The notes under the pieces were generated by a model, which worked only from the letters and a program-made list of their open reading frames with translations, did no database searches and was not told where the DNA came from. Below are positions 34,575-43,370 of a DNA stretch of 47,882 nt, piece by piece. A program made the translations under genes and the position numbers. Source of the stretch: DATHTC01 sp050262775 (GTDB lineage Bacteria > Actinomycetota > Thermoleophilia > Gaiellales > Gaiellaceae); the NCBI GenBank assembly GCA_050262775.1, contig JBLNEO010000247.1, forward strand, positions 1-47,882, written 5' to 3'. Every line of letters starts with the position of its first letter. Positions within the stretch are counted from its first letter, which is position 1.

Positions 34575-34576
34575 CC

Positions 34577-34605
34577 TTGATATCGGCTCCCGCAGATGGG
34601 ATTCT
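34577..34605 (+). promoter_or_regulatory. Candidate promoter of the RHH-propeller gene
   Basis: TTGATA (34577-34582), 17 bases, then GATTCT (34600-34605) fits a vegetative-type promoter. The expected start site at about 34611-34613 lies just before TTG 34615. Confidence 0.45.
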
Positions 34606-34614
34606 CAAGGCCGG

Positions 34615-37600
34615 TTGGAGGAGAGGCCATACCGTTTCCTGCTGCGGATGCCCGTCGAGCTGCGCGATCGCCTGCGCGAGGCCGCGTCGACGGGCGGGCG
34701 GAGCCTGAACGCGGAGCTCGTCCATCGCCTGGCGAAGAGCCTCGAGGCGGAGGCACACGAGCCGGCCCCCGACACGTCTAGGCCGACGAGCACGCGACTC
34801 CGTCGCGCGCTCCCGTCGATGGAGGGAAGGAGCATGACCCGACGTACACGCCAGGCCCTGTTCGCGGTGCTCCTGGCAGGCGCAGCGGTTGCCGCGATCG
34901 CTGCCATGGTCTCGACACCGGGGTCGATGCCGACGGTGAACGCGAGGGCCGGCGGCGAGCTCGGGAGTGCGCTCGGCGCGCACCTCGAGCAGCTTCGCGA
35001 AGCCGTGCCGGGCAACCAGGGCATGGCCGAGGAGGGCCCGGACGGCGCCGCCGCGGACGCGTACGCCGCGCGCGCGTTCCCCGACGACGTGATCGAGCTG
35101 AGCGACGCAGCCGCAGCGCGGGCGTCGTTCGCAGCGCAGCAGGGACGCCCGTTCCCGCGCGGGAAGGGGCGGCCCGGGACGTGGGTGACGATCGGACCGA
35201 GCCGCGCGCTGTACCCCGCGACCCCGTTCCGCAACGCGTACAACTACGTGCCCGCCGCCTACACGGCCGGCGGCCGCACGACCGACATCGCGGTCGCCGA
35301 CACGTGCAAGCCGGGCGACTGCCGGCTCTACGTCACGCCTGCGGGCGGCGGCGTCTGGACGACGAAGAACGGCCTGGCCGTGACGCCGCACTGGGAGTAC
35401 CTCGCCGGCCCGCTCGGCATCAACGCCGCCGGCTCGGTGACGATCGACCCGAACGATCCGAGCGGCGACACGATCTACGTCGGCACGGGCGAGGCGAACA
35501 TCTGCGGCTCCGGGTGCGTGGCCGGCGTCGGCGTCTACCGGTCGACGGACGGCGGAGCCACCTGGACGGGGCCGCTCGGCGGCCCGGCCACGGACACCGG
35601 CAACCCGCTCGCAGGGAAGGGCGTCGGCGAGATCCTCGTCCAGCCGGGCGCGCCGAACGTGCTCTACGCCGCCACGACGACGGCGCTGCGCGGGATGTCG
35701 GGCGTGTGCTGCTCCGGCGTCACGCGGCCGGTCCCCGGCGCAGCGAAGTGGGGGCTCTACAAGTCGACGAACGGCGGCGCGTCGTGGACGTTCATCCACA
35801 ACGGCGCCGCATCGGCCGCGGCCTGCACCGGCACCATCACCGAGTACACCAACGGCGGCGTCTGCTCGCCGCGCGGCGTGCGGCACATCGCGCTCGATCC
35901 CAACGACCCGACGCACCAGACGATCTACGCGTCGTCCTACGCACGGGGGGTCTGGCGTTCGACCGACGGCGGCACGACGTGGACGCAGATCAAGACACCG
36001 CTCGCGCCCGGTCAGATCACGGACCGGGCGGCCATCGCCGTCGCGTCGCTCCCCGGCGGCGCGACCCGCATGTACGTGTACGAGGGCTTCGGCGGCGGGA
36101 ACCCGTACTCACGGCTGTACCGCTCGGACAACGCCAACGCCGGGGCGCCGACGTTCACCGACCTCACGAGCCCGAGCACGGCGTCACCGGGGTTCGCGTG
36201 GCACAACATCTGCGAGCCCCAGTGCTGGTACGACCTGTTCGTCCACACGCCCACGGGCCATCCGGACATCGTCTACGCAGGCGGCGACTATGCCTACGGC
36301 GAGACGGTCGCGAACAAGCGCGCCGTGATCCTCTCGCTCGACGGCGGCGTCTCGGGCTACGACATGACGTACGACGGGACGGACGAGCTGCACCCGAACG
36401 GGCTCCATCCGGACCAGCACGCCATCGTCACGAACCCGAGCAACCCGCTCCAGTTCTTCGAGACGAGCGACGGCGGGGTGATGCGCTCGAGCGGCGAGCT
36501 CGTCGACCGCTCGGCGTGGTGCGACGACCCGAACCGCGGGCTGACGGGCGCGAGCCTCGACCGGTGCCGGCAGATGCTGTCGAAGATCCCCTCGCGGCTC
36601 GAGGACCTGAACGAGGGCCTCGCGACGCTCCAGTGGACGCGGCTCACCTCGAGCCCGCACAACGTGAACGTCCTCCAGGGCGGCACCCAGGACAACGGGA
36701 CGTGGGAGACGCCGGGGAACCCCGTGAAGTGGGAGAACACGATGATCGGCGACGGCGGCTGGAACGGCTTCGACGCCACGCTCACCGACTTCCGCTTCCA
36801 CTCGTTCTACGACGTCTCGCCCGAGGTGAACTTCGAGGGCGGGAACATCGGCACGTGGATCTGGATCGCCGACCCCCTGTTCGGGCACGCGAACTCGCAG
36901 TTCTACGCGCCGATCATCAGCGACCCGCGCGTCAGCGGGACGATGTTCGCCGGCACCGGCCGAACGGTCTACCGCACGAAGACGCACGGGCTCGGCGCGA
37001 TGTCGTACGCCGAGGCGCAGCAGCACTGCAACACGTGGTCGGGCGACTACACCGTCGTCTGCGGCGACTGGGCGGAGCTCGGGCCGACGCGGCTCACGTC
37101 TGCGACGTGGGGCGACAGGGCCGGCGGCGCCGTCTCCGCCGTCGAGCGCACGGCGGCCGACACGTCGACGGCGTGGGCGGCGACGAGCACGGGCCGCCTG
37201 TTCGTCTCGAAGAACGTCGACGCGGACCCCGCGGCATCCGTCGCGTGGACGCGGCTCGACGACGACGCGACGGCCGACCCGAACCGCTTCGTCTCCGGTC
37301 TCTACGTCGATCCGTCGAACGCGAACGCGGCGTGGGTGGCGTACAGCGGCTACGGCGCGAACACGCCGAGCACGCCCGCGCACGTGTTCAGGGTCGTCTA
37401 CGACCCGGCGGCGGGCACGTCGACGTGGACCGACCTGTCGTACGACTGGGGCGACCTCCCGGTCACCGACGTCGTCCGCGACGACGTCACGGGCGACCTC
37501 TACGCCGCGAGCGACTTCGGCGTGTCGGTGCTGAAGAGCGGTACGACCACGTGGGTCGCGTCGGGCGGCGGCCTCCCGGCGGTCGAGGTGGCGAGCCTCG

Positions 37601-37674
37601 ACATCCGCCCGAGCGAGCGGATCCTGTACGCCGCCACCCACGGCCTCTCGGCCTGGCGGCTGAACCTCGACTAG
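34615..37674 (+). CDS. Arc-like RHH domain in frame with a secreted Asp-box/BNR propeller protein
   Basis: From TTG 34615 the frame encodes 1019 residues. Residues about 6-45 (YRFLLRMPVELRDRLREAAS, then GGRSLNAELVHRLAKSLEAE) match the Arc/MetJ ribbon-helix-helix fold. Residue 74 is an ATG at 34834, directly after GGAGGGAAGGAG, so a 946-residue product can start there. It begins with a signal-anchor (ALFAVLLAGAAVAAIAAMV). The large exported part has repeats of the Asp-box type, such as VYRSTDGGATWT, LYKSTNGGASWT and VWRSTDGGTTWT, plus HPDQHAIVTNP and GGTQDNGTWE. No stop lies between the two parts. It may be a tethered regulator or two ORFs in the same frame. It is paralogous to the protein at 40596. 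Confidence 0.75.
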   Translation: MEERPYRFLLRMPVELRDRLREAASTGGRSLNAELVHRLAKSLEAEAHEPAPDTSRPTSTRLRRALPSMEGRSMTRRTRQALFAVLLAGAAVAAIAAMVSTPGSMPTVNARAGGELGSALGAHLEQLREAVPGNQGMAEEGPDGAAADAYAARAFPDDVIELSDAAAARASFAAQQGRPFPRGKGRPGTWVTIGPSRALYPATPFRNAYNYVPAAYTAGGRTTDIAVADTCKPGDCRLYVTPAGGGVWTTKNGLAVTPHWEYLAGPLGINAAGSVTIDPNDPSGDTIYVGTGEANICGSGCVAGVGVYRSTDGGATWTGPLGGPATDTGNPLAGKGVGEILVQPGAPNVLYAATTTALRGMSGVCCSGVTRPVPGAAKWGLYKSTNGGASWTFIHNGAASAAACTGTITEYTNGGVCSPRGVRHIALDPNDPTHQTIYASSYARGVWRSTDGGTTWTQIKTPLAPGQITDRAAIAVASLPGGATRMYVYEGFGGGNPYSRLYRSDNANAGAPTFTDLTSPSTASPGFAWHNICEPQCWYDLFVHTPTGHPDIVYAGGDYAYGETVANKRAVILSLDGGVSGYDMTYDGTDELHPNGLHPDQHAIVTNPSNPLQFFETSDGGVMRSSGELVDRSAWCDDPNRGLTGASLDRCRQMLSKIPSRLEDLNEGLATLQWTRLTSSPHNVNVLQGGTQDNGTWETPGNPVKWENTMIGDGGWNGFDATLTDFRFHSFYDVSPEVNFEGGNIGTWIWIADPLFGHANSQFYAPIISDPRVSGTMFAGTGRTVYRTKTHGLGAMSYAEAQQHCNTWSGDYTVVCGDWAELGPTRLTSATWGDRAGGAVSAVERTAADTSTAWAATSTGRLFVSKNVDADPAASVAWTRLDDDATADPNRFVSGLYVDPSNANAAWVAYSGYGANTPSTPAHVFRVVYDPAAGTSTWTDLSYDWGDLPVTDVVRDDVTGDLYAASDFGVSVLKSGTTTWVASGGGLPAVEVASLDIRPSERILYAATHGLSAWRLNLD

Positions 37675-37697
37675 CCGCGTCGGCGGCACCGTGCCTC

Positions 37698-37725
37698 GCG
37701 AGGGCCCGCTCCGGCGGGCCCTCGC
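37698..37725. terminator. Strong hairpin between the propeller gene and a convergent gene
   Basis: A perfect 12-bp stem (GCGAGGGCCCGC with its complement) around a 4-base loop TCCG. It sits 24 bases after the propeller stop and just before the stop of the convergent small gene, so it may terminate both. There is no T-tract on either strand. Confidence 0.55.
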
Positions 37726-37728
37726 CGC

Positions 37729-38061
37729 TCAGGGCGCTGGGCAGCCGGGGCCGAGGCGCCGGTACGACGCGGCCCGGCCGGAGCGAAGCCCGCGCGCCGT
37801 GGCGTGCACGAGGCCCGCGAGGCACCCGGGGTCGGCGATGCGGACGACGAACCGGCCGCCGGGCCCTGTCCGGACGACCTGCGTGCGGAGCGCCGGGGCG
37901 ACGAGGCGGACGCGCACGGACTCGCGGCCGGCGAACCCGGAGCCTGCGAACGAGAGCGGCGAGTCGGCGACGAGGCGGAGCCGGGCCTGCGCGTCGACCC
38001 CCGACGCGGGTGCGGCGGCGACGACGAGCGTCGCGGCGAGTGCGACGACGAGTGCGCGCAC
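37729..38061 (-). CDS. Small secreted protein of unknown function
   Basis: The 110-residue protein starts at GTG 38061 with a signal peptide (VRALVVALAATLVVAAAPAS, then GVDAQARLRL). The mature part, with SPLSFAGSGFAGRESVRVRL and TGPGGRFVVRIADPGC, looks like a small beta-sandwich of the kind found in other actinobacterial exported proteins. Two cysteines could form a disulfide. I do not recognise a named family. It is convergent with the propeller gene and divergent from the metallopeptidase. Confidence 0.65.
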   Translation of the reverse strand: MRALVVALAATLVVAAAPASGVDAQARLRLVADSPLSFAGSGFAGRESVRVRLVAPALRTQVVRTGPGGRFVVRIADPGCLAGLVHATARGLRSGRAASYRRLGPGCPAP

Positions 38062-38092
38062 GGTCCAGGAGTATGCCGAGCCGCGTCCCGAC

Positions 38093-38121
38093 TTGACGCA
38101 GGGCGATCGAGAGGTGACGAT
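38093..38121 (+). promoter_or_regulatory. Candidate promoter of the metallopeptidase gene
   Basis: TTGACG (38093-38098), 17 bases, GACGAT (38116-38121). The -35 closely matches the TTGACA before the gene at 40596, and both continue with similar GGxCGATCG sequence in the spacer. The -10 match is modest. Confidence 0.4.
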
Positions 38122-38133
38122 CGCGGTTCGCAG

Positions 38134-38158
38134 ATATCGCGTCCTCGTTCGAGGCGCG
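38134..38158 (+). repeat. ATATC element with a hairpin in the metallopeptidase 5' leader
   Basis: ATATC is followed by CGCGTCCTCG and CGAGGCGCG around a central TT, one base bulged. The ATATC plus CG-TT-CG hairpin resembles the perfect palindrome before the gene at 40596. It would lie in the untranslated leader. Confidence 0.4.
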
Positions 38159-38180
38159 GGAACCGATAGGAGGGGGAGAG

Positions 38181-40427
38181 GTGCAGACACACCCGTCGAC
38201 GCGGGCAGTCCTGGCGGCGCTCGCCGCGCTGCTCGCGCTCGCCGTTCCGTCCGTCGCCGCGGCGGCCGACGGCCACGGCAACGGCAGGGACGACACGATC
38301 GACGTCGGCGCGGACGCCGGCAAGAAGGGCCGGTTGAAGCTCGACCGGAAGGCCTCGCAGCCCGCCGCACCGGCGGTGACCGCGGCGGCGGCGACCGCCG
38401 CGGCCGCGCTCGAGAGCCCGCCGCTCGGGACACAGAAACTCTTCCCCGTGATCAACTTCGTCACCGGCGGGGCGCGGATCGAGCTCTTCACCCTCCGCTC
38501 CGTGGGCGACCACAGCGAGATCTGGGTCTCGAACACGCTCAACTACCCGACCGCCGGCGACTGCCGCAACGACGGCAGCCGCAACGTCGTCACGACGGCC
38601 CAGACCGACTACCTGCGCGACGAGTTCGACCGGAACATGTACCCGAAGGAGTCCGCGGCGTTCTCGACGCCGCCGAGCCGCGACGGCACGACTGCGACGC
38701 TGCCCGGCCTCGTCGGGCTCCCCGCCGACTACTACAAGGGCCCGGGCGACAAGATCGTCACCCTCGTCGCCAACTTCCGCGACGAGAACTTCACCGACAT
38801 CACCTTCCCGTCGTACGTCGCGGGCTACCACTCGTCGGGCATCAACGCCTTCGTCGACCGCAACGTGATGTCGATCGACTCGTTCGACTGGGTGCACCGG
38901 ACCGGCGCGAACCCGCCGAACGAGCCCTCGACCGTGCTGTGCGAGAACAAGCCAGCCCAGCCGTTCAAGTACGAGGCCGTCTTCGCCCACGAGTACCAGC
39001 ACCTGCTCGAGTTCTGGGCGAGCCCGGGCGAGTCCACGTGGGCGAACGAAGGGCTCGCCGACTACGCGATCACGGTCACGGGCTACGGCTTCCCGGCGCG
39101 GACGATCGAGGAGGTCGGCTGGGAGGGGCACATCCAGACGTTCCTCGGCTGGCGCCTCGTGCAGACGCCCGCGAACCAGATCCCGCAGCCGAACGGGGGG
39201 CCCGAGAACTCGCTCACGCTCTGGGACGACCAGGGCGGCCTCGAGACGCTCTCCGACTACGGCGCCGTCTGGACGTTCATGGAGTTCCTCCACGAGCGGT
39301 ACGGCGCGGCGTTCATGACCGATCTCCACAACGAGGACGCGAACGGGCTGCCGGGCCTCCAGGCCGTGCTCGACAGGTACCTCACCGGCACGACCGCGCA
39401 GGCGCTGATCCACGAGTGGGCGGCGATGGTCGCCCTCGACGCGTCGCTCGACGACGGCGCACAGCTCCGCGGCGCACCGCGCAGGGCCGACTACCAGGTC
39501 GACAACCTCCACGCGTCGATCTACTGGCCCAACCCGCAGGCGTACTCCACCCACGGCGCGCCGCCGAACGGGTCGGACTACGTCCTGCTGCGCGACGCGG
39601 CCGGGAGCCCGCTGACCGCGGCGCAGATCCGCACGCTCTCGTTCACGGGCGCGCGGAGGCACGACCTGCTCCCGATCACGTGGCAGGTCGACGCGAACCC
39701 GCCGGCGCAGCCGGGGAACCCCGCGCTGTCGTCCCCGGCCGCGAACAACCTCGACCGCGTGATCCTCCGCGAGGTGGCCGTGCCGGCGGGGAGCCCGTCG
39801 CTCACGTTCCGCACGCGCTACTCGCTCGAGGATCAGTGGGACTACTTCATGGTCCAGGTCTCGAGCGACGGCGGGGCGCACTGGACGAGCCTCGCGAACG
39901 GCAACACGACCACGTCGCACGACCCGGGGGCCCGCGGCGCGATCGTCGCGCAGCTGCCCGGGTTCACCGGCGACGCCGACTGGCACACCGAGACGTTCAG
40001 TCTCGCGGCCTACGCCGGGCGGACCGTGCTCGTCGCGTTCCGCAACATGACCGACACGAACACGCTCGGCAACGGCGGCGCGATCGGGGCCGGCCTCTGG
40101 GTCGACGACATCGCCGTCGCCGGCACGCCGGTGTCGGACGGCTCGACGCTCGACGGCTGGCGCTCCGAGGTCGCCGCGCCGGCGATCGCGGGCTTCACCG
40201 TCCAGCTCGTCGGCCTCTCGTCGACGGGCGCGTACTCGTCGATCCTGTCGCAGGTGCTCTCCGGCGGCTACGACACGTCGCTCTCCGGCGGCGCGCTCCG
40301 TCGCCTGATCGGCGACGAGGTCGACACCGTCGGCGCGATCGTCACCTACGACGAGCCGACGGAGGCGATCGCACGCTACGCCCCGTACGAGCTGCGCGTG
40401 AACGGGGTGCTCCAGCCGGGCGGCTGA
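38181..40427 (+). CDS. Secreted zinc metallopeptidase (M6/immune inhibitor A-like)
   Basis: The 748-residue protein has a signal peptide (residues about 1-29, LAALAALLALAVPSVAAAAD). The zinc motif HEYQHLLEF holds His270, Glu271 and His274, and Glu290 in WANEGLADYA is a candidate third ligand. A C-terminal part with IVLRxxxVP-like beta-sandwich sequence (DRVILREVAVPAGSPSLTF, QWDYFMVQVSSDGG, GLWVDDIAVAG) resembles the accessory domains of immune inhibitor A/M6-type peptidases. GTG 38181 follows GGAGGGGGAGAG. It is expected to degrade extracellular proteins. The exact peptidase family is a judgement by eye. Confidence 0.82.
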   Translation: MQTHPSTRAVLAALAALLALAVPSVAAAADGHGNGRDDTIDVGADAGKKGRLKLDRKASQPAAPAVTAAAATAAAALESPPLGTQKLFPVINFVTGGARIELFTLRSVGDHSEIWVSNTLNYPTAGDCRNDGSRNVVTTAQTDYLRDEFDRNMYPKESAAFSTPPSRDGTTATLPGLVGLPADYYKGPGDKIVTLVANFRDENFTDITFPSYVAGYHSSGINAFVDRNVMSIDSFDWVHRTGANPPNEPSTVLCENKPAQPFKYEAVFAHEYQHLLEFWASPGESTWANEGLADYAITVTGYGFPARTIEEVGWEGHIQTFLGWRLVQTPANQIPQPNGGPENSLTLWDDQGGLETLSDYGAVWTFMEFLHERYGAAFMTDLHNEDANGLPGLQAVLDRYLTGTTAQALIHEWAAMVALDASLDDGAQLRGAPRRADYQVDNLHASIYWPNPQAYSTHGAPPNGSDYVLLRDAAGSPLTAAQIRTLSFTGARRHDLLPITWQVDANPPAQPGNPALSSPAANNLDRVILREVAVPAGSPSLTFRTRYSLEDQWDYFMVQVSSDGGAHWTSLANGNTTTSHDPGARGAIVAQLPGFTGDADWHTETFSLAAYAGRTVLVAFRNMTDTNTLGNGGAIGAGLWVDDIAVAGTPVSDGSTLDGWRSEVAAPAIAGFTVQLVGLSSTGAYSSILSQVLSGGYDTSLSGGALRRLIGDEVDTVGAIVTYDEPTEAIARYAPYELRVNGVLQPGG

Positions 40428-40444
40428 TCCGCCCGGCCCGCAGG

Positions 40445-40484
40445 GGACGGCGGGTATCGGAGCGCCTTCCGATACCCGCCGTCC
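40445..40484 (+). terminator. Very strong hairpin after the metallopeptidase gene
   Basis: A perfect 17-bp stem (left arm GGACGGCGGGTATCGGA) around the loop GCGCCT, beginning 18 bases past the stop. No T-tract follows, as is common for GC-rich actinobacterial terminators. Confidence 0.65.
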
Positions 40485-40512
40485 GGCGGGCTCTCGGTCC
40501 CGCGGTCCGATC

Positions 40513-40541
40513 TTGACACGCGGCCGATCGGCGGCATCATT
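40513..40541 (+). promoter_or_regulatory. Candidate promoter of the second propeller gene
   Basis: TTGACA (40513-40518), a 17-base spacer and ATCATT (40536-40541). The -35 is a perfect consensus. The predicted start site near 40547 falls at the left edge of the palindrome that follows. Confidence 0.55.
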
Positions 40542-40545
40542 CCGC

Positions 40546-40573
40546 ATATCACCGCCCGTTCGGGCGGTGATAT
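40546..40573 (+). repeat. Perfect 28-base palindrome at the predicted transcription start
   Basis: The 13-base arm ATATCACCGCCCG, two central T, and the exact complement of the arm. It begins about five bases after the -10 element and ends 22 bases before the ATG, so it would be at +1 in DNA and a stable 5' hairpin in RNA. It could be an operator or a 5' stabiliser. Confidence 0.75.
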
Positions 40574-40595
40574 CACGGGAGAGGGGAGTCACTCA

Positions 40596-43295
40596 ATGGA
40601 GGTCGTTCGTGGCCGCAACGCGGCCGTGATCACCACCGCCGCGGCCCTGCTCGCCGCGGCCGCGCTCGTCGCCTGGGTCGTCTCAAGGGACAGCTCGGCC
40701 GGGGCGCGCCCGGACTTCGCGGCGAAGCAGCTGCAGGGGAACTGGCAGGGCGAGGAGACGGGCGGAGCAGGCGGTGAGGCCGCCGAGCTGATGACCGCGC
40801 TCGCCCAGTTCGACGAGGCGCGGACGTCGCCGTCGGGCATCGTCAATCCCGGCGCCTACTCGGCCGCCTACGCCCAGCTGACGGGCCTGCCGACCGCGGG
40901 CGGCGCGTGGTCGAACATCACGCGCGGGATCAAGTACGACGCCGACGACATCGAGTACCGCGACTACTACTCGAACTCGAGCGGCGGCTCCGGCAACGTC
41001 ACGGGACGCATCACGGGTCTCGCGGCGGACGCCGACGGCTACGTCTATGCGGCCGGGGCGATGGGCGGCGTCTGGCGCTCGTCCACCGGCGGTGGCAACT
41101 GGACGCCGATCGCCGACTCGCTGCCGACGCTCTCGTCCGGCACGCTCGAGCTCGACGGAACCGGCGCGCTCTGGTACGCCACGGGTGAGGCGAACACGGG
41201 CGGCACCTCGTACGCCGGCACGGGTGTCTACCGCCTCGCCAACCCCCGTACGGGCACGTTCTCGCACCCGGGCAGCCGCGTCGGCGGCACGGAGCTGGAG
41301 TCGACCACGATCAACCAGCTCCGCTTCGCGTCGAACGGCAAGGTCTGGGCGGCGACCTCGCGCGGCATCTGGTGGCACTCGACGACGGGGTCGATGTCCG
41401 CTGCGTGGACGAACTCGTTCATGCCGAACCCGGGCGCGCTCGACGACCCGACGAACACGAACGCGCCGTACAAGAACATCGTCAACGACATCGCCGTCGA
41501 CCCGAACGACGCGAACCACCTGGTGGCGGCGGTCGGCTGGCGCAGCGGGGACACGTACAACGGCTTCTACGAGACGCGGAACGGCGGCGACTCGTGGGCG
41601 AGGATCAACCCGACGGGCGGCATCGACGCCACCGACATCGGGAACGCGACCTTCGCGTTCTCCGGCGACGGCAAGACGCTCTACGTGATGAACCAGTCGC
41701 CGCGCAAGATCAACTCGCTGTCGGCGATCCCGCAGACGTACCTCGACGGGATCTACGTGTCGAAGAACGGGCTCGTCGGCCCGTGGAACCGGATCGCCAC
41801 GAGCGACAAGCTCGGCGCGAGGTCCGGCGGGTCCGCGCTGTTCGCCAACGCCGGGCGCGGGTACAGCCCCGGCATCCAGGCCTGGTACAACCAGTTCCTG
41901 GTCGTCGACCCGCGGCCGGGCAAGAACGACCACGTCTTCGCGGGCCTCGAGGAGGTCTACGAGACGAGCGACGCCGGCAACCACTGGACGACGCCGGGCG
42001 CGTACTGGAACTTCTACTTCTCGTGCTGGAACGTCGACGCCGTCTATCCGGAGGAGGGCGTCGGCAACCGGTGTCCGCTCTCGACCCACCCGGACCAGCA
42101 CTCGGCCGCCATCGGCAAGGTCGGCGGCAAGTACTACCTCTTCGTCGGCAACGACGGCGGCATCTACCGCCGCCCGCTCGACGGGAAGGCGAACGCGAAC
42201 GGCAACGCGACCGACTGGAAGAGCCTGAACGACGGCACGATCGACTCGCTGCAGTACTACGCCGTCGACGTCGGCAAGGCGCAGGCCGGCAACACGTACA
42301 ACCCGGCCGGGTCGGGCGACATCGTCTCGGGCGGCCTGCAGGACAACGGCGGGTCGATCCTCCGTCTCGGCGGGGCGAAGATGAGCTCGAACTTCGGCGG
42401 CGATGGCGGTGACGTCCTCGTCGACCCGGAGAACGGCTGCAACATCGTCCAGGAGTACGTCGTCCTCGCGATGCGGGTGACGAACACCTGCGCGAGCCCG
42501 GTCGACGCGAACGGCAACCCGAACCTCGCCGCCTGGTACGACTACTCGCAGACGACGACGTTCAACATCGCGCCGCCGGACGTGAACGCCCGCTTCATCG
42601 CGCCGTTCGTCGCCAACTCGAAGAACGTCAAGCAGTGGCTGGCCGGCGGCGCGACCGTCTGGTACCAGGGCAAGGGCTTCGACATCCGCTCGGGGAGCGA
42701 GTGGAAGGCCGTGCACTCCTGGGGCAGCGCCGCCCGCGTGACGACGGCGATGGCGTACACGGGCAACACGGCGCTCGCCGCGTGGTGCGGCGGCTGCAAC
42801 AACGCCGGCTTCGCGCGCGGCGCGGGCGTCGGCACGTACAACCCTGCGACCGACGCGTGGTCGTGGACGAACCTCGCCCTGGACGGCGTGCCCGTCCGCT
42901 ACATCGGCGGCGTCGCGATCGACCCGAGCAACGAGAACCACATGTTCCTCGCGATCAACGGGTTCTCGCGCCGCTTCACCGAGGGGCCTGGAGCAGGGAT
43001 CGGGCACATCTACGAGTCGACGAACCGCGGCGCGTCCTGGACGCTCGCGGACGGCTCGGGCGCCTCGGCGTTCCCGGATGTGCCCGCGAACAGCGTCAAG
43101 GTGCTGTCGAACGGCGCGCTCGTCGTCGGCACCGACCTCGCGGTGCTCTACCGCGCGCCCGGCAGCACGGCCTGGCAGCGGCTCGGCACCAACTTCCCCG
43201 CCACCGTGGCCCTCGACGTCGAGGTCTCGCCGAGCGGGACGGAGCTCTACGCCGCCACGCACGGCCGCGGGCTCTGGAAGATCGCGCTGCCCTAG
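40596..43295 (+). CDS. Secreted Asp-box/BNR propeller protein
   Basis: The 899-residue protein has an N-terminal signal-anchor (AAVITTAAALLAAAALVAWVV) and a large exported region with repeated propeller motifs such as GVWRSSTGGGNWT, YETRNGGDSWARI and YESTNRGASWT. It shares HPDQHSAAIG and GGLQDNGGS with the product of the gene at 34615, so the two are paralogues. It has no RHH domain. ATG 40596 follows GGGAGAGGGGAG. These domains resemble sortilin/sialidase-type beta-propellers but no catalytic site is evident. Ligand and partner are unknown. Confidence 0.85.
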   Translation: MEVVRGRNAAVITTAAALLAAAALVAWVVSRDSSAGARPDFAAKQLQGNWQGEETGGAGGEAAELMTALAQFDEARTSPSGIVNPGAYSAAYAQLTGLPTAGGAWSNITRGIKYDADDIEYRDYYSNSSGGSGNVTGRITGLAADADGYVYAAGAMGGVWRSSTGGGNWTPIADSLPTLSSGTLELDGTGALWYATGEANTGGTSYAGTGVYRLANPRTGTFSHPGSRVGGTELESTTINQLRFASNGKVWAATSRGIWWHSTTGSMSAAWTNSFMPNPGALDDPTNTNAPYKNIVNDIAVDPNDANHLVAAVGWRSGDTYNGFYETRNGGDSWARINPTGGIDATDIGNATFAFSGDGKTLYVMNQSPRKINSLSAIPQTYLDGIYVSKNGLVGPWNRIATSDKLGARSGGSALFANAGRGYSPGIQAWYNQFLVVDPRPGKNDHVFAGLEEVYETSDAGNHWTTPGAYWNFYFSCWNVDAVYPEEGVGNRCPLSTHPDQHSAAIGKVGGKYYLFVGNDGGIYRRPLDGKANANGNATDWKSLNDGTIDSLQYYAVDVGKAQAGNTYNPAGSGDIVSGGLQDNGGSILRLGGAKMSSNFGGDGGDVLVDPENGCNIVQEYVVLAMRVTNTCASPVDANGNPNLAAWYDYSQTTTFNIAPPDVNARFIAPFVANSKNVKQWLAGGATVWYQGKGFDIRSGSEWKAVHSWGSAARVTTAMAYTGNTALAAWCGGCNNAGFARGAGVGTYNPATDAWSWTNLALDGVPVRYIGGVAIDPSNENHMFLAINGFSRRFTEGPGAGIGHIYESTNRGASWTLADGSGASAFPDVPANSVKVLSNGALVVGTDLAVLYRAPGSTAWQRLGTNFPATVALDVEVSPSGTELYAATHGRGLWKIALP

Positions 43296-43318
43296 CGGCG
43301 CGACCGCATCGACCGCAC

Positions 43319-43349
43319 GCCGCCCGTCCGGGTCGCCCGGGCGGGCGGC
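43319..43349. terminator. Bidirectional hairpin between the propeller gene and lipA
   Basis: A 14-bp stem (left arm GCCGCCCGTCCGGG, one T-G pair) around a TCG loop, between the convergent stops at 43295 and 43371. It could terminate both genes. No T-tract is present. Confidence 0.6.
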
Positions 43350-43370
43350 GGCGTCCCGGGGCCGCCCGCG

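Noticed and set aside
37671..40592. A long minus-strand frame antisense to the metallopeptidase gene
   Set aside because: The plus strand has a signal peptide, HEYQH and a ribosome binding site. The antisense product is Arg/Val/Asp-rich shadow.
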